A stretch of DNA of 12,038 bases from Verrucomicrobiota bacterium. Lineage in GTDB: Bacteria; Verrucomicrobiota; Verrucomicrobiia; Opitutales; UBA953. How positions within the stretch are numbered: the first letter of the stretch is position 1; the number at the start of each line of letters is the position of its first letter. Positions 5,849-11,664 of the stretch are shown here, piece by piece. The notes beneath the pieces are model-generated. The model saw only the letters and a list, made by a program, of their open reading frames with translations. It was not told the DNA's origin and made no database searches. The stretch spans positions 1 to 12,038 of the forward strand of contig SYID01000103.1 in assembly GCA_005798925.1 (NCBI GenBank), in the 5' to 3' direction. Position numbers and translations under genes: made by a program.

Positions 5849-6764
5849 CCGGAGCTTTTTGAGAAGCGTCTATATTTACGTCCATCTGCTGGCCGACGAA
5901 GAGCACGCGGTCCGCAGGGCGATCGAACTGATAGATCACCTGCAGCACGCGGGTGTCGACGCGCTCGATGCTCGCGCCAGTGAGCGAGGTCTTCGGGATG
6001 ACGAAGGGTTCGATGCGGACGAACTTCAAGGCGATGGACCGGTCCTTGCCGCCGGCGAGGGAGCTTTCGCCCTTCAGGTAACCCTTGGCGGGCAGGCCTT
6101 CGCGCATGCGCGTGGCCAACTGCTCATCGACGTCGCAACGGATCTGCAGGCGAGTGATGTCGCCGAGGACGACGGGGGCCTTGGCGCCGGCCGCCACGAA
6201 TTCGCCGACCCGGACGCCGACCTGGAGCACGGTCGCGTCGATGGGCGAGCGAAGCACGAGACGATCGAGCAATACCGCCGTCTGGTCGAGCTGAGCCTTG
6301 GCGAGGGCCAGCTTCGCCTTCGCCTCCTTGGCGGCCATCTGGTAAGAAAGGAGTTCGGACGCGGAGACCGCGCCGCTGTCCTTGATGCCAGTCCAGCGAC
6401 GGGCCGCATCTTCGGCACGCTCGGCGGTGGCTTCGGCGGCGGAGACCGCGGCCTTCTGCACCGCGTGCTGGGCGCGGAGGTCACGCTCGTCGAGGGTCAG
6501 GATCGGGTCGCCGGCCTTCACCTTATCCCAGACCTTCACATGGACCTTCGCGACGGTACCGGACGTAGGCGAGCCGAGGAGCGTATTCTCGGCGGCCGCT
6601 TCAATGAGGCCGGCGGCGGCGATCAGGCCGTCCTTATCGCGCGTAGCGGGCTCATAGGGCGGCGGCTTGATCGGCGCCTCGTTGGCCGTGCCGCGGGTGA
6701 GCTGCAGGGCGGCGATCGCGCCGGCAAGGGCGAGGGCGAAGAGCAGGATGCGTTTCTTGAACAT
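5796..6764 (-). CDS. HlyD/DevB-type periplasmic adaptor (membrane fusion protein)
   Basis: 322 aa; bridges the inner-membrane ABC transporter and the outer-membrane duct. Seen: an N-terminal membrane anchor or uncleaved signal (MFKKR then hydrophobic residues 6-20); the first half of the barrel-sandwich (lipoyl-like) domain, GTVAKVHVKVWDKVKAGDPI (69-88); an Ala/Glu-rich coiled-coil hairpin (about 95-168); and the second half, LRSPIDATVLQVGVRVGEFV (171-190). A beta-barrel region follows (about 197-300), ending with VGQQMDVNI (290-298). The C-terminal tail (about 300-322, SQKAPGKKELPTRGAGPRRL) is basic and unlike the family; it is translated from the DNA that also encodes the OMF lipoprotein leader. 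The start is ATG 6764-6762, eight bases after the ATPase stop; that gap is entirely pyrimidine (TCCTCCTT), the reverse of a Shine-Dalgarno. Third gene of the exporter operon. Confidence 0.9.
   Translation of the reverse strand: MFKKRILLFALALAGAIAALQLTRGTANEAPIKPPPYEPATRDKDGLIAAAGLIEAAAENTLLGSPTSGTVAKVHVKVWDKVKAGDPILTLDERDLRAQHAVQKAAVSAAEATAERAEDAARRWTGIKDSGAVSASELLSYQMAAKEAKAKLALAKAQLDQTAVLLDRLVLRSPIDATVLQVGVRVGEFVAAGAKAPVVLGDITRLQIRCDVDEQLATRMREGLPAKGYLKGESSLAGGKDRSIALKFVRIEPFVIPKTSLTGASIERVDTRVLQVIYQFDRPADRVLFVGQQMDVNIDASQKAPGKKELPTRGAGPRRLRP
5835..5857. repeat. Inverted repeat flanking the presumed OMF start
   Basis: AAGCTC at 5835-5840 and GAGCTT at 5852-5857 are perfect reverse complements separated by 11 bases. 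In minus-strand mRNA they would form a six-pair hairpin whose loop (CGGGUAAAAAA) contains the GUA codon at the head of the lipoprotein leader. It lies in a small A/T-rich patch (5835-5880) unlike the surrounding DNA. A regulatory role is only inferred. Confidence 0.4.
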
Positions 6765-6772
6765 AAGGAGGA

Positions 6773-7501
6773 TTAGAGATGGGTGGTGTCGAGCAGCTTG
6801 GGATCGTCGACCACGCGGCTGATGCGGCCGTCTTCCATCTCCGCGATGCGGTCAGCGAAGCGGAAGATGCGGTGGTCGTGGGTGACGACGACCACGCAGC
6901 GTTCGGGCGAACGGGAAAGGTCACGGACGAGCTGCATGATGTGGCCGCCGGTATCCTTATCGAGGGCTGAGGTCGGTTCGTCGCAGATCAGGAGCGGCGG
7001 CTCGTGGACGAGCGCGCGGGCGATGGCGCCGCGCTGCTGCTGGCCGCCGGAGAGCGCGTTCGGGCGGCCGTCCTCGCGGCCCTTGAGTCCGACCTTGTCG
7101 AGGATCGCCAGGGCGCTCGCGCGGGCTTCGCCGAAGGAGCGGCCTTGGATGAGCAGCGGCACCATCACGTTCTCGACGACCGTGAGCGTCGGGATGAGGT
7201 TGAAGGACTGGAAGACGAAGCCGAGGTTCCGGCGGCGGAAGGCCGTGAGCGCCTCCTGACCGAGCCCGTCGAGGCGCTGGCCGAAGACCTCGACCGTGCC
7301 GGCCTGCGGGGTGAGCGTGCCCGCGATGACCGAGAGGAGCGTCGTCTTCCCGCAGCCGGACGGGCCGACGAGCATGATGAGCTCGCCGCGGCGGGCTTCG
7401 AACTCGGCCTGCTTGAGGGCGACGACGCGGTTCTCGGGGGTGCCGAAGAACATGTCGACGCCGGTGGCGCGGACGGCGACGGTGTGGGCGAGGTGGCTCA
7501 T
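6773..7501 (-). CDS. ABC transporter ATP-binding protein (LolD/MacB/DevA type)
   Basis: 242 aa, the cytoplasmic ATPase that powers the adjacent permease. Seen: Walker A GPSGCGKTT (46-54), Q-loop Gln98 in FVFQSFNLIPTLTVVENV (95-112), signature LSGGQQQR (150-157), Walker B LLICDEP (170-176), D-loop SALD (178-181) and H-loop His208 in VVTHDHR (205-211). The FNLIPTLTVVENV segment is typical of the LolD/MacB/DevA exporters rather than importers. The start is ATG 7501-7499, which overlaps the permease TGA by four bases (ATGA). The reading frame stays open to 7900, but that part is antisense or out-of-frame permease DNA. A stable complex with the permease is expected from coupled translation. Confidence 0.95.
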   Translation of the reverse strand: MSHLAHTVAVRATGVDMFFGTPENRVVALKQAEFEARRGELIMLVGPSGCGKTTLLSVIAGTLTPQAGTVEVFGQRLDGLGQEALTAFRRRNLGFVFQSFNLIPTLTVVENVMVPLLIQGRSFGEARASALAILDKVGLKGREDGRPNALSGGQQQRGAIARALVHEPPLLICDEPTSALDKDTGGHIMQLVRDLSRSPERCVVVVTHDHRIFRFADRIAEMEDGRISRVVDDPKLLDTTHL

Positions 7502-8688
7502 CCGCGGAAGACGGAGGCGGCGTCGACGCGCGACACCTTGATGATGCCGATGACGGCGGAGACGAAGCTGATGCCCAGCACGAGGGCGAACGTCGCCCAG
7601 AGGATCTGCGGGTACATCACGAACGGCGGCATGCCCTTCTCGATCATCACGCGGCCGATGGCCTGGGCCATGCCGGCCCCGAGGCCGAAGCCGATGAGCC
7701 CGGCGGTGAAGGCCTGCACGAAGAGCATGCGGGCGATGACGCCCATGCCCGCGCCCATCGCCTTGATGGCGGCGAAATACTTCAGGTTCTCGAGCACGAA
7801 GGAGTAGAACGTCTGGCCGGAGATCGCGATGCCCACGAACAAGCCGAGCAGGACCGCGGTGCCGAACGAGAACGGGATGCCGGTGTTGGTCCAGAACCAC
7901 CAGAACGTGTTGCGGGCCAGGCTGCGCTCGCCCCAGCTCCAGATCACCGTGTCGGACGTCCAGGCCTTCAGGCCCGTGTCACGCTCGATGCGGTCGCAGA
8001 GCTCGGCCGGGGCCACGCCCTTCTGCGGCTCGACGAGCATGAAGCTCAGCGTGCGGCGGGCGCCGAGGGTGTAGCCCTTGGCGCGGTCGTAGGTCGTGTA
8101 GACGAACGGCCCGCCGGTGAAGGCGCGCTTGACCCGGCAGATGCCGACGATGCGGGCCTGGATGTCGTTGATCTCGAAGGTGTCGCCGACCTGGAGCGGC
8201 GTGTTCTTGGGCTTGCCGTCGGGTCCGACGCCCATGCGGCCCATCAGCGCGGCGCCCCATTCGTCGACGATGACGGTGTCGGGGAGCCGGAGGTCTTCGA
8301 TCCGCCCCTGCGAGAGCACGGCCGGCGCGCCGGCGAAGGTGTCGGCGTCGATGCCGACGAGCGTGATCAGCTTGAAGTTGCCGTCCTGCATGCGCGCCTG
8401 GACGAAGGAAGTGTGCAGCGGCGCGGCCCAGGCGACGCCGTCGACGGAACGGACGCGGCCGAGGTCGGTGTCGCGGAGCGGCTTGGCGTCGTTGACCTGC
8501 TCGACCATCGGGTCGCTGACCCAGACCTGGGCGCGGATATTGACCATCGGCGTGTAGGTCCAGCTCATGATGCCGAAGAAGACCGAACTCTGCTGGGCCA
8601 TGAGCAAGGCCGAGAACGCCAGCCCGCAGAGGAGCATCGCCAGCTTGGCGCGGTCTCCGAAGAGCATGTTGAGGGCGAGGCGATACAT
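7498..8688 (-). CDS. FtsX/DevC-like ABC exporter permease
   Basis: 396 aa inner-membrane subunit. The layout is that of the MacB/FtsX/DevC superfamily: TM1 (about 15-38), a large periplasmic domain (about 40-265), then TM2 (271-293), TM3 (320-344) and TM4 (360-384). Between TM2 and TM3, ENLKYFAAIKAMGA (300-313) matches the cytoplasmic coupling segment (LKAMG) that contacts the ATPase. The end, VSRVDAASVFRG, matches the DevC-type RVDPAxxFR tail. Such permeases export lipids, glycolipids, peptides or drugs to the periplasm or out through a TolC-type duct. The substrate cannot be read from sequence. Gene order (permease, ATPase, adaptor, OMF) and the DevC features argue for a DevBCA-like pump, not a MacB fusion, as ATPase and permease are separate proteins. 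The start ATG 8688-8686 is preceded by a pyrimidine-rich stretch (CGTCTCCG) without Shine-Dalgarno. Confidence 0.92.
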   Translation of the reverse strand: MYRLALNMLFGDRAKLAMLLCGLAFSALLMAQQSSVFFGIMSWTYTPMVNIRAQVWVSDPMVEQVNDAKPLRDTDLGRVRSVDGVAWAAPLHTSFVQARMQDGNFKLITLVGIDADTFAGAPAVLSQGRIEDLRLPDTVIVDEWGAALMGRMGVGPDGKPKNTPLQVGDTFEINDIQARIVGICRVKRAFTGGPFVYTTYDRAKGYTLGARRTLSFMLVEPQKGVAPAELCDRIERDTGLKAWTSDTVIWSWGERSLARNTFWWFWTNTGIPFSFGTAVLLGLFVGIAISGQTFYSFVLENLKYFAAIKAMGAGMGVIARMLFVQAFTAGLIGFGLGAGMAQAIGRVMIEKGMPPFVMYPQILWATFALVLGISFVSAVIGIIKVSRVDAASVFRG

Positions 8689-8725
8689 CGGAGACGGCGG
8701 ACGCGGTCAGTCTCCCCTGAACAAG

Positions 8726-8738
8726 CGTTGCGTCAACG
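8726..8738. promoter_or_regulatory. Small dyad with -35-like TTGACG upstream of the exporter operon
   Basis: CGTTG and CAACG (8726-8730, 8734-8738) form an inverted repeat around three bases; read on the minus strand it contains TTGACG (8736-8731), a good -35 match. No convincing -10 follows (AGACTG at the 17-base spacing), so the promoter call is weak. It lies about 40 bases upstream of the permease start, between that gene and the terminator hairpin of the preceding gene, which is where the operon promoter should be. Confidence 0.25.
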
Positions 8739-8747
8739 GGAAGTCAA

Positions 8748-8772
8748 ACGGCCCGGACGATGTCCGGGCCGT
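8748..8772 (-). terminator. Hairpin terminator after the small four-helix membrane gene
   Basis: Perfect 11-bp arms ACGGCCCGGAC (8748-8758) and GTCCGGGCCGT (8762-8772) enclose a three-base loop. On the minus strand it lies 25 bases beyond the stop of the gene ending at 8798 and is followed by TTTGACTT, a broken T tract. It separates that transcription unit from the exporter operon. Confidence 0.7.
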
Positions 8773-8797
8773 CGGGATCGAGACGTGACTCGGACGC

Positions 8798-9190
8798 TTA
8801 CGGGGCGACCGGCGCGGTGGCGCCGACCTTGAACATCAGCGTGCTCTTGAAGAAGTCCGGGCCCCAGGAGGCGTTGACCGACCAGGCGGCGATCAGGAGC
8901 AGCAGCGCGAGGGAGAAGCAACGGACGACCTTGGCCTTGTCCTCGCTCTTGGCGGAAGCGTGCAAGAGACCGACGGCGCCGAGGGCGAAGATCGGGTGGA
9001 ACCAGGAGATCGGCTTGGCGGTGTAGAACAGGGCGACGATGCCGACGACGAGATTGATGTCCACGAGGACGGCGACGATGCGCTGCAGGACGGGCTTCGG
9101 GCCCTTGGTCAGCGCCACGAGGATGACGGCCAGGATCAGGACGAGGAGGAGCGAGCCGTAGTGCTTGTGGGCGGTGAGGAGCGGAGGCAT
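8798..9190 (-). CDS. Small four-helix membrane protein, function unknown
   Basis: 130 aa with four likely transmembrane helices at about 11-27, 36-57, 62-78 and 89-105 and a short hydrophilic C-terminus. Four His residues lie at helix ends (His8, His10, His65, His77), with Asp44 inside helix 2. Small four-helix proteins with a His at the start of helices 1 and 3 occur in Bacteroidota and Verrucomicrobiota and are sometimes labelled cytochrome b-like. A heme role here is only a possibility, since I cannot confirm paired axial ligands. The start is ATG 9190-9188, with AAGGTG eight bases upstream, the best Shine-Dalgarno in the window; a GTG at 9199 would add three residues. It is the last gene before the hairpin at 8748-8772 and may share a transcript with the aquaporin-like gene. 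Confidence 0.72.
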   Translation of the reverse strand: MPPLLTAHKHYGSLLLVLILAVILVALTKGPKPVLQRIVAVLVDINLVVGIVALFYTAKPISWFHPIFALGAVGLLHASAKSEDKAKVVRCFSLALLLLIAAWSVNASWGPDFFKSTLMFKVGATAPVAP

Positions 9191-9204
9191 GACCGACACC
9201 TTGG

Positions 9205-9220
9205 TCGGCCCTCCGGCCGA
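9205..9220 (-). terminator. Short hairpin between the aquaporin-like and four-helix genes
   Basis: TCGGCC (9205-9210) and GGCCGA (9215-9220) pair around CTCC, 21 bases past the stop of the aquaporin-like gene. An alternative overlapping stem, CCGAC/GTCGG (9193-9197, 9204-9208), includes the region just upstream of the next start. No T run follows on the minus strand, so this may be an mRNA structure or attenuator rather than a full terminator. Confidence 0.35.
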
Positions 9221-9241
9221 TTCAAGCCCTCGCTCAGTATT

Positions 9242-9940
9242 TCATCGGTCTTCGGGGGAAACCATCCGGAAGAGCCAGGCCGCCGAGGCCGCGCCGGCGA
9301 ACTGCGCCGCGATGTCGGCCGCGAGCCGCGGGGCGAGCTTGGCGAGAAGCAAGGTCTCGGCAAGGACGGCCTTGGCGTCGGCCGATCCGTCAAGGACGGC
9401 CACGACCCAGCCGCGGGCGGCGCTGACAAGGGTGGTCAGCGGGTTGAGGAACGGCCCGTAGTCCGCGAGCGCTCCCGCGTAACCGAGCGCGGCGAGCCCC
9501 ATGGCGAGACCGAAGTAGCTGTTGCCCGCCGTCCGGCGGGAGGCGCCGACGACCAAGGCGACGAGGACGAGGAAAGCGGCCCCGAGGCCTTCGGTCACGA
9601 AGCTGGTCGCGAGGCCCTCGAAGGCGTCGTCATGAAGTCCGGCGACCGCTTCCTTCGCCCTCTCCGGATCGTGCCCCTGGAGGCAGGCGGCGAGCAGGAG
9701 CGCGGCGGCGGCGGCCAGGAGCTGGGCGCCGACGAAGGCCCAGGCGGCGCGGGAAGCGATGCGACCGCGGAGACGGAACGCCAGGGTGACGGCCGGATTG
9801 AAATGGGGGAAGCCGGCCGGAGCGGCCAGGTAGGTGAGGGCCGCGAGCAAGGCCGCCAGCGGGAGCGGGCCGCCGCCAAGGAGCAAGGCGAAGCAGAGGA
9901 AGAAGGTGCCGAACGCCTCGCCGATGATCTTGGCGCGCAT
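9242..9940 (-). CDS. Divergent aquaporin/MIP-family channel
   Basis: 232 aa with six hydrophobic segments. The N-terminus IIGEAFGTFFLCFALLL (5-21) and the first half-helix motif HFNPAVTLAF (46-55) are clearly of the major intrinsic protein family, which conducts water or small uncharged solutes such as glycerol. The N-half/C-half repeat shows again as TEGLGAAFLVLVAL (116-129), matching the GEAFGTFFL start. The second signature is altered: where the family has NPAR, this reads NPLTT (166-170), so Ala is replaced by Leu and the selectivity-filter Arg by Thr. The loop between the second motif and the last helix (about 171-195) is long. The start is ATG 9940-9938, 12 bases after the stop of the secreted barrel protein; the leader is pyrimidine-rich (CCCCTTCGACC). 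Substrate unknown; channel activity is inferred from fold only. Confidence 0.82.
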   Translation of the reverse strand: MRAKIIGEAFGTFFLCFALLLGGGPLPLAALLAALTYLAAPAGFPHFNPAVTLAFRLRGRIASRAAWAFVGAQLLAAAAALLLAACLQGHDPERAKEAVAGLHDDAFEGLATSFVTEGLGAAFLVLVALVVGASRRTAGNSYFGLAMGLAALGYAGALADYGPFLNPLTTLVSAARGWVVAVLDGSADAKAVLAETLLLAKLAPRLAADIAAQFAGAASAAWLFRMVSPEDR

Positions 9941-9952
9941 GGTCGAAGGGGT

Positions 9953-11107
9953 TCAGCGCGCGCCGCGGGCGGCAAGCCAGTTCTCGCTGAAAGCGGCGAT
10001 CTCCTCGAAGCTCGGGAGGCGCCGCGCGCGCTGACGCATCTCGCGGGCGGCCTCCTCCTGGGCGGCGAAGAGGCCGGTGAGCGTGGCGTGCAGGGGGGTC
10101 TTCTGGTTGCGATCGTCCACGAGCCAGAAGCCGACCTGCCGGCCGGCGACCACCTCGTTGTTGTAATACTGCCAGAAGAGCACCATCGCCGGACGCCAGG
10201 AGAGCAACTTGCCGAGGAGCTCGCGGTTGCGTTGCTCGTGGCGCGCGCCGTCGGCTTCGCAGGCCTGCCAGGACAGGCCGCATTCACCGATGAAGACGCG
10301 CTTGGCGGGCAGGCCGGCCTTGGGCGGAACCTGCGCGTTCACATAGTCGAGCGTGGCGCGGACCTCCTCGGCGGGCAGGAGCTGGCAGTCATACGCGGAG
10401 TAGGAGATGAAATCGACGTTCAGCTTGGGCAGCACCGCGTTGACCATGCGGCGGCGGCCGTCCTTCATCGCGTCGCGCACGCGGTTGACCTCGGCGTAGG
10501 TGTAGACGCGGCACTTGGCGTAAGGCACCTCGGCGCGGGCGTCGTCGACCGCCTTCTGGCGGACGGCGAACCATTCGATCATCGCCGCCACGCGTTCCGG
10601 TGACGCGTCCTTCTTCACGTCCTTGTCGGGCAGCAGGTACCAGTCTCCCTCCCAGTGGCCGAGGAAGAACGTCTTGCCCGCGGTGTCGTAGCGCGTGAGC
10701 AGGTCCTTCGTGAAGAGGTACATCGCGTCGTATTCGCGGCGGCGCAGCTCCGGCGTGAGGCCGCCCGCCCAGTCGCCGTTGGAACGATACCAGAGCACGT
10801 AGTGCGTGAAGGGCATCGCGATGAACGGCGTGAGCTGGCCGCCGGAGACCGCGTTGATCTTCAGGATGCGCGAGCCCATCGCGCTGATCCCCTGCGCGGC
10901 TTCGAGCACCGCGGGTTCCTTGGTGAACTTGTAGGCGGGACCGAACACCTGCGTGCCCACGACCTGCGGGAAGGCGTCCGGCATCGCCGGGACGGCGGGC
11001 AAGGGCGTCATCTCCAGCTGCTGCGCCGGACGCTTCTTGCCTTGGGCCAGCAAGGCCAGGGGCGAAAGCAGAAGAACTCCCAGAAGGAGGCGAAGGGACT
11101 TGCTCAT
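9953..11107 (-). CDS. Secreted protein with glycoside-hydrolase-like (beta/alpha)8-barrel features
   Basis: 384 aa. The N-terminus (MSKSLRLLLGVLLLSPLALLAQ) is a signal peptide with probable cleavage after LLA at about residue 21, so the protein is periplasmic or secreted. I do not recognise a named family. Barrel-type strand ends carry acidic and aromatic residues: RILKINA (80-86), FFLGHWEGDWYL (147-158) with Glu153/Asp155, VYTYAEVN (201-208), DFISYSAYD (232-240), VFIGECGLSW (271-280) with Glu275, and VLFWQYYNNE (309-318). This spacing is like clan GH-A enzymes, with an acid/base Glu on strand 4 and a nucleophile Glu on strand 7. Glu153 and Glu275 are the natural candidates by analogy only. 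The start is ATG 11107-11105; longer in-frame readings to 11380 run across the divergent gene. It heads a minus-strand unit with the aquaporin-like gene. Confidence 0.75.
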   Translation of the reverse strand: MSKSLRLLLGVLLLSPLALLAQGKKRPAQQLEMTPLPAVPAMPDAFPQVVGTQVFGPAYKFTKEPAVLEAAQGISAMGSRILKINAVSGGQLTPFIAMPFTHYVLWYRSNGDWAGGLTPELRRREYDAMYLFTKDLLTRYDTAGKTFFLGHWEGDWYLLPDKDVKKDASPERVAAMIEWFAVRQKAVDDARAEVPYAKCRVYTYAEVNRVRDAMKDGRRRMVNAVLPKLNVDFISYSAYDCQLLPAEEVRATLDYVNAQVPPKAGLPAKRVFIGECGLSWQACEADGARHEQRNRELLGKLLSWRPAMVLFWQYYNNEVVAGRQVGFWLVDDRNQKTPLHATLTGLFAAQEEAAREMRQRARRLPSFEEIAAFSENWLAARGAR

Positions 11108-11130
11108 GGGGCGGACCTCAGGGCGAGGGA

Positions 11131-11165
11131 CTTGAATTGTCCGCGAGCGGAGCCCTTCCTTCAAG
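11131..11165 (-). promoter_or_regulatory. Candidate promoter with nested dyad for the secreted barrel gene
   Basis: On the minus strand TTGAAG (11164-11159) and GACAAT (11141-11136) are spaced by exactly 17 bases, each matching four of six consensus positions. The leader to the ATG at 11107 would be about 20 bases. The same DNA has an outer inverted repeat CTTGAA/TTCAAG (11131-11136, 11160-11165) and an inner one TCCGC/GCGGA (11140-11144, 11147-11151), so a repressor could cover the promoter. The region is shared with the divergent gene at 11184. Confidence 0.35.
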
Positions 11166-11183
11166 CCCGTTCCCACCCACACC

Positions 11184-11627
11184 ATGAACACCACCCGCAA
11201 CACCATCGCCGCCGTGCTCCTCGCCGTCGGCGCCCACGTCCACCTCCTCGCCGTCCCGGCGGCCGAAGCCGCCGAGCCGGAGCACGCCCGGCTCGCGGCG
11301 GCCCGCAAGGCGGCCCACGAGCTCCCCGAAGTCGCCGGCGCCGAGCAGCAGGCCAAGGCCGACCGCGCCCTGACGAACAAGGCCTACGCCGAATACAAGG
11401 CCGCGCGGAAACGCTCCAACGACTCCGAGTCGGCCTACCGCAAGGCCTTCGACGCCGCGCTGGCCAAGGTCGACGCCGGCGCTCCGGCGCTCCTGGAGAA
11501 GGAGCGGGCGGCCTTCCGCGAGCGCATGCTGAAGGCGCGCTCCGCGAAGAAAGCCGCCGCACCCAAGGCGGCGGAGAAAGACGACGAGGACGACGAGCCC
11601 GAGGTCGTCGAGAAAACCGACGAGTGA
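11184..11627 (+). CDS. Small secreted Ala/Lys/Glu-rich helical protein, function unknown
   Basis: 147 aa. Residues 1-29 look like a signal peptide (MNTTRN, hydrophobic core, then AVPAAEAA with a likely AxA cleavage), so it is periplasmic or exported. The mature part is a low-complexity, highly charged helix (about 33-120) rich in Ala, Lys, Arg and Glu and probably coiled coil. It ends in an Ala-Lys segment (120-132) and an acidic tail, EKDDEDDEPEVVEKTDE (131-147). No enzymatic motif is seen. The ATG is preceded by a pyrimidine/A-rich leader (TTCCCACCCACACC) with no Shine-Dalgarno. It is transcribed alone, divergent from the barrel gene, and followed at once by a hairpin. Codon choice matches the neighbours, supporting a real gene despite its low complexity. 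Confidence 0.72.
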   Translation: MNTTRNTIAAVLLAVGAHVHLLAVPAAEAAEPEHARLAAARKAAHELPEVAGAEQQAKADRALTNKAYAEYKAARKRSNDSESAYRKAFDAALAKVDAGAPALLEKERAAFRERMLKARSAKKAAAPKAAEKDDEDDEPEVVEKTDE

Positions 11628-11634
11628 CCGACGC

Positions 11635-11664
11635 GCGACCCGCCGAAGAGGCGGGTCGCTTATT
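11635..11664 (+). terminator. Intrinsic terminator after the small secreted protein
   Basis: Perfect 10-bp arms GCGACCCGCC (11635-11644) and GGCGGGTCGC (11650-11659) enclose GAAGA and are followed by TTATT. It starts eight bases after the stop at 11627. The TAA of the convergent PLP-enzyme gene (11662-11660) abuts the right arm, so the stem may also stop that transcript, although no T run follows on the minus strand. Confidence 0.75.

Noticed and set aside
5646..6776. 376-codon plus-strand frame opposite the adaptor gene
   Set aside because: Antisense to a well-supported HlyD-type gene. The AAGGAGG near its end (6764-6770) looks like an SD but has no suitable start codon and gene downstream on the plus strand.
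7502..7900. N-terminal extension of the ABC ATPase frame
   Set aside because: It overlaps the permease gene in another frame and is Arg/His-rich; the ATGA overlap start gives a normal-length ATPase.
8960..10603. 547-codon open frame on the plus strand
   Set aside because: It lies antisense across three real minus-strand genes and encodes Gly/Glu/Arg-rich sequence without motifs; a GC-content artefact.
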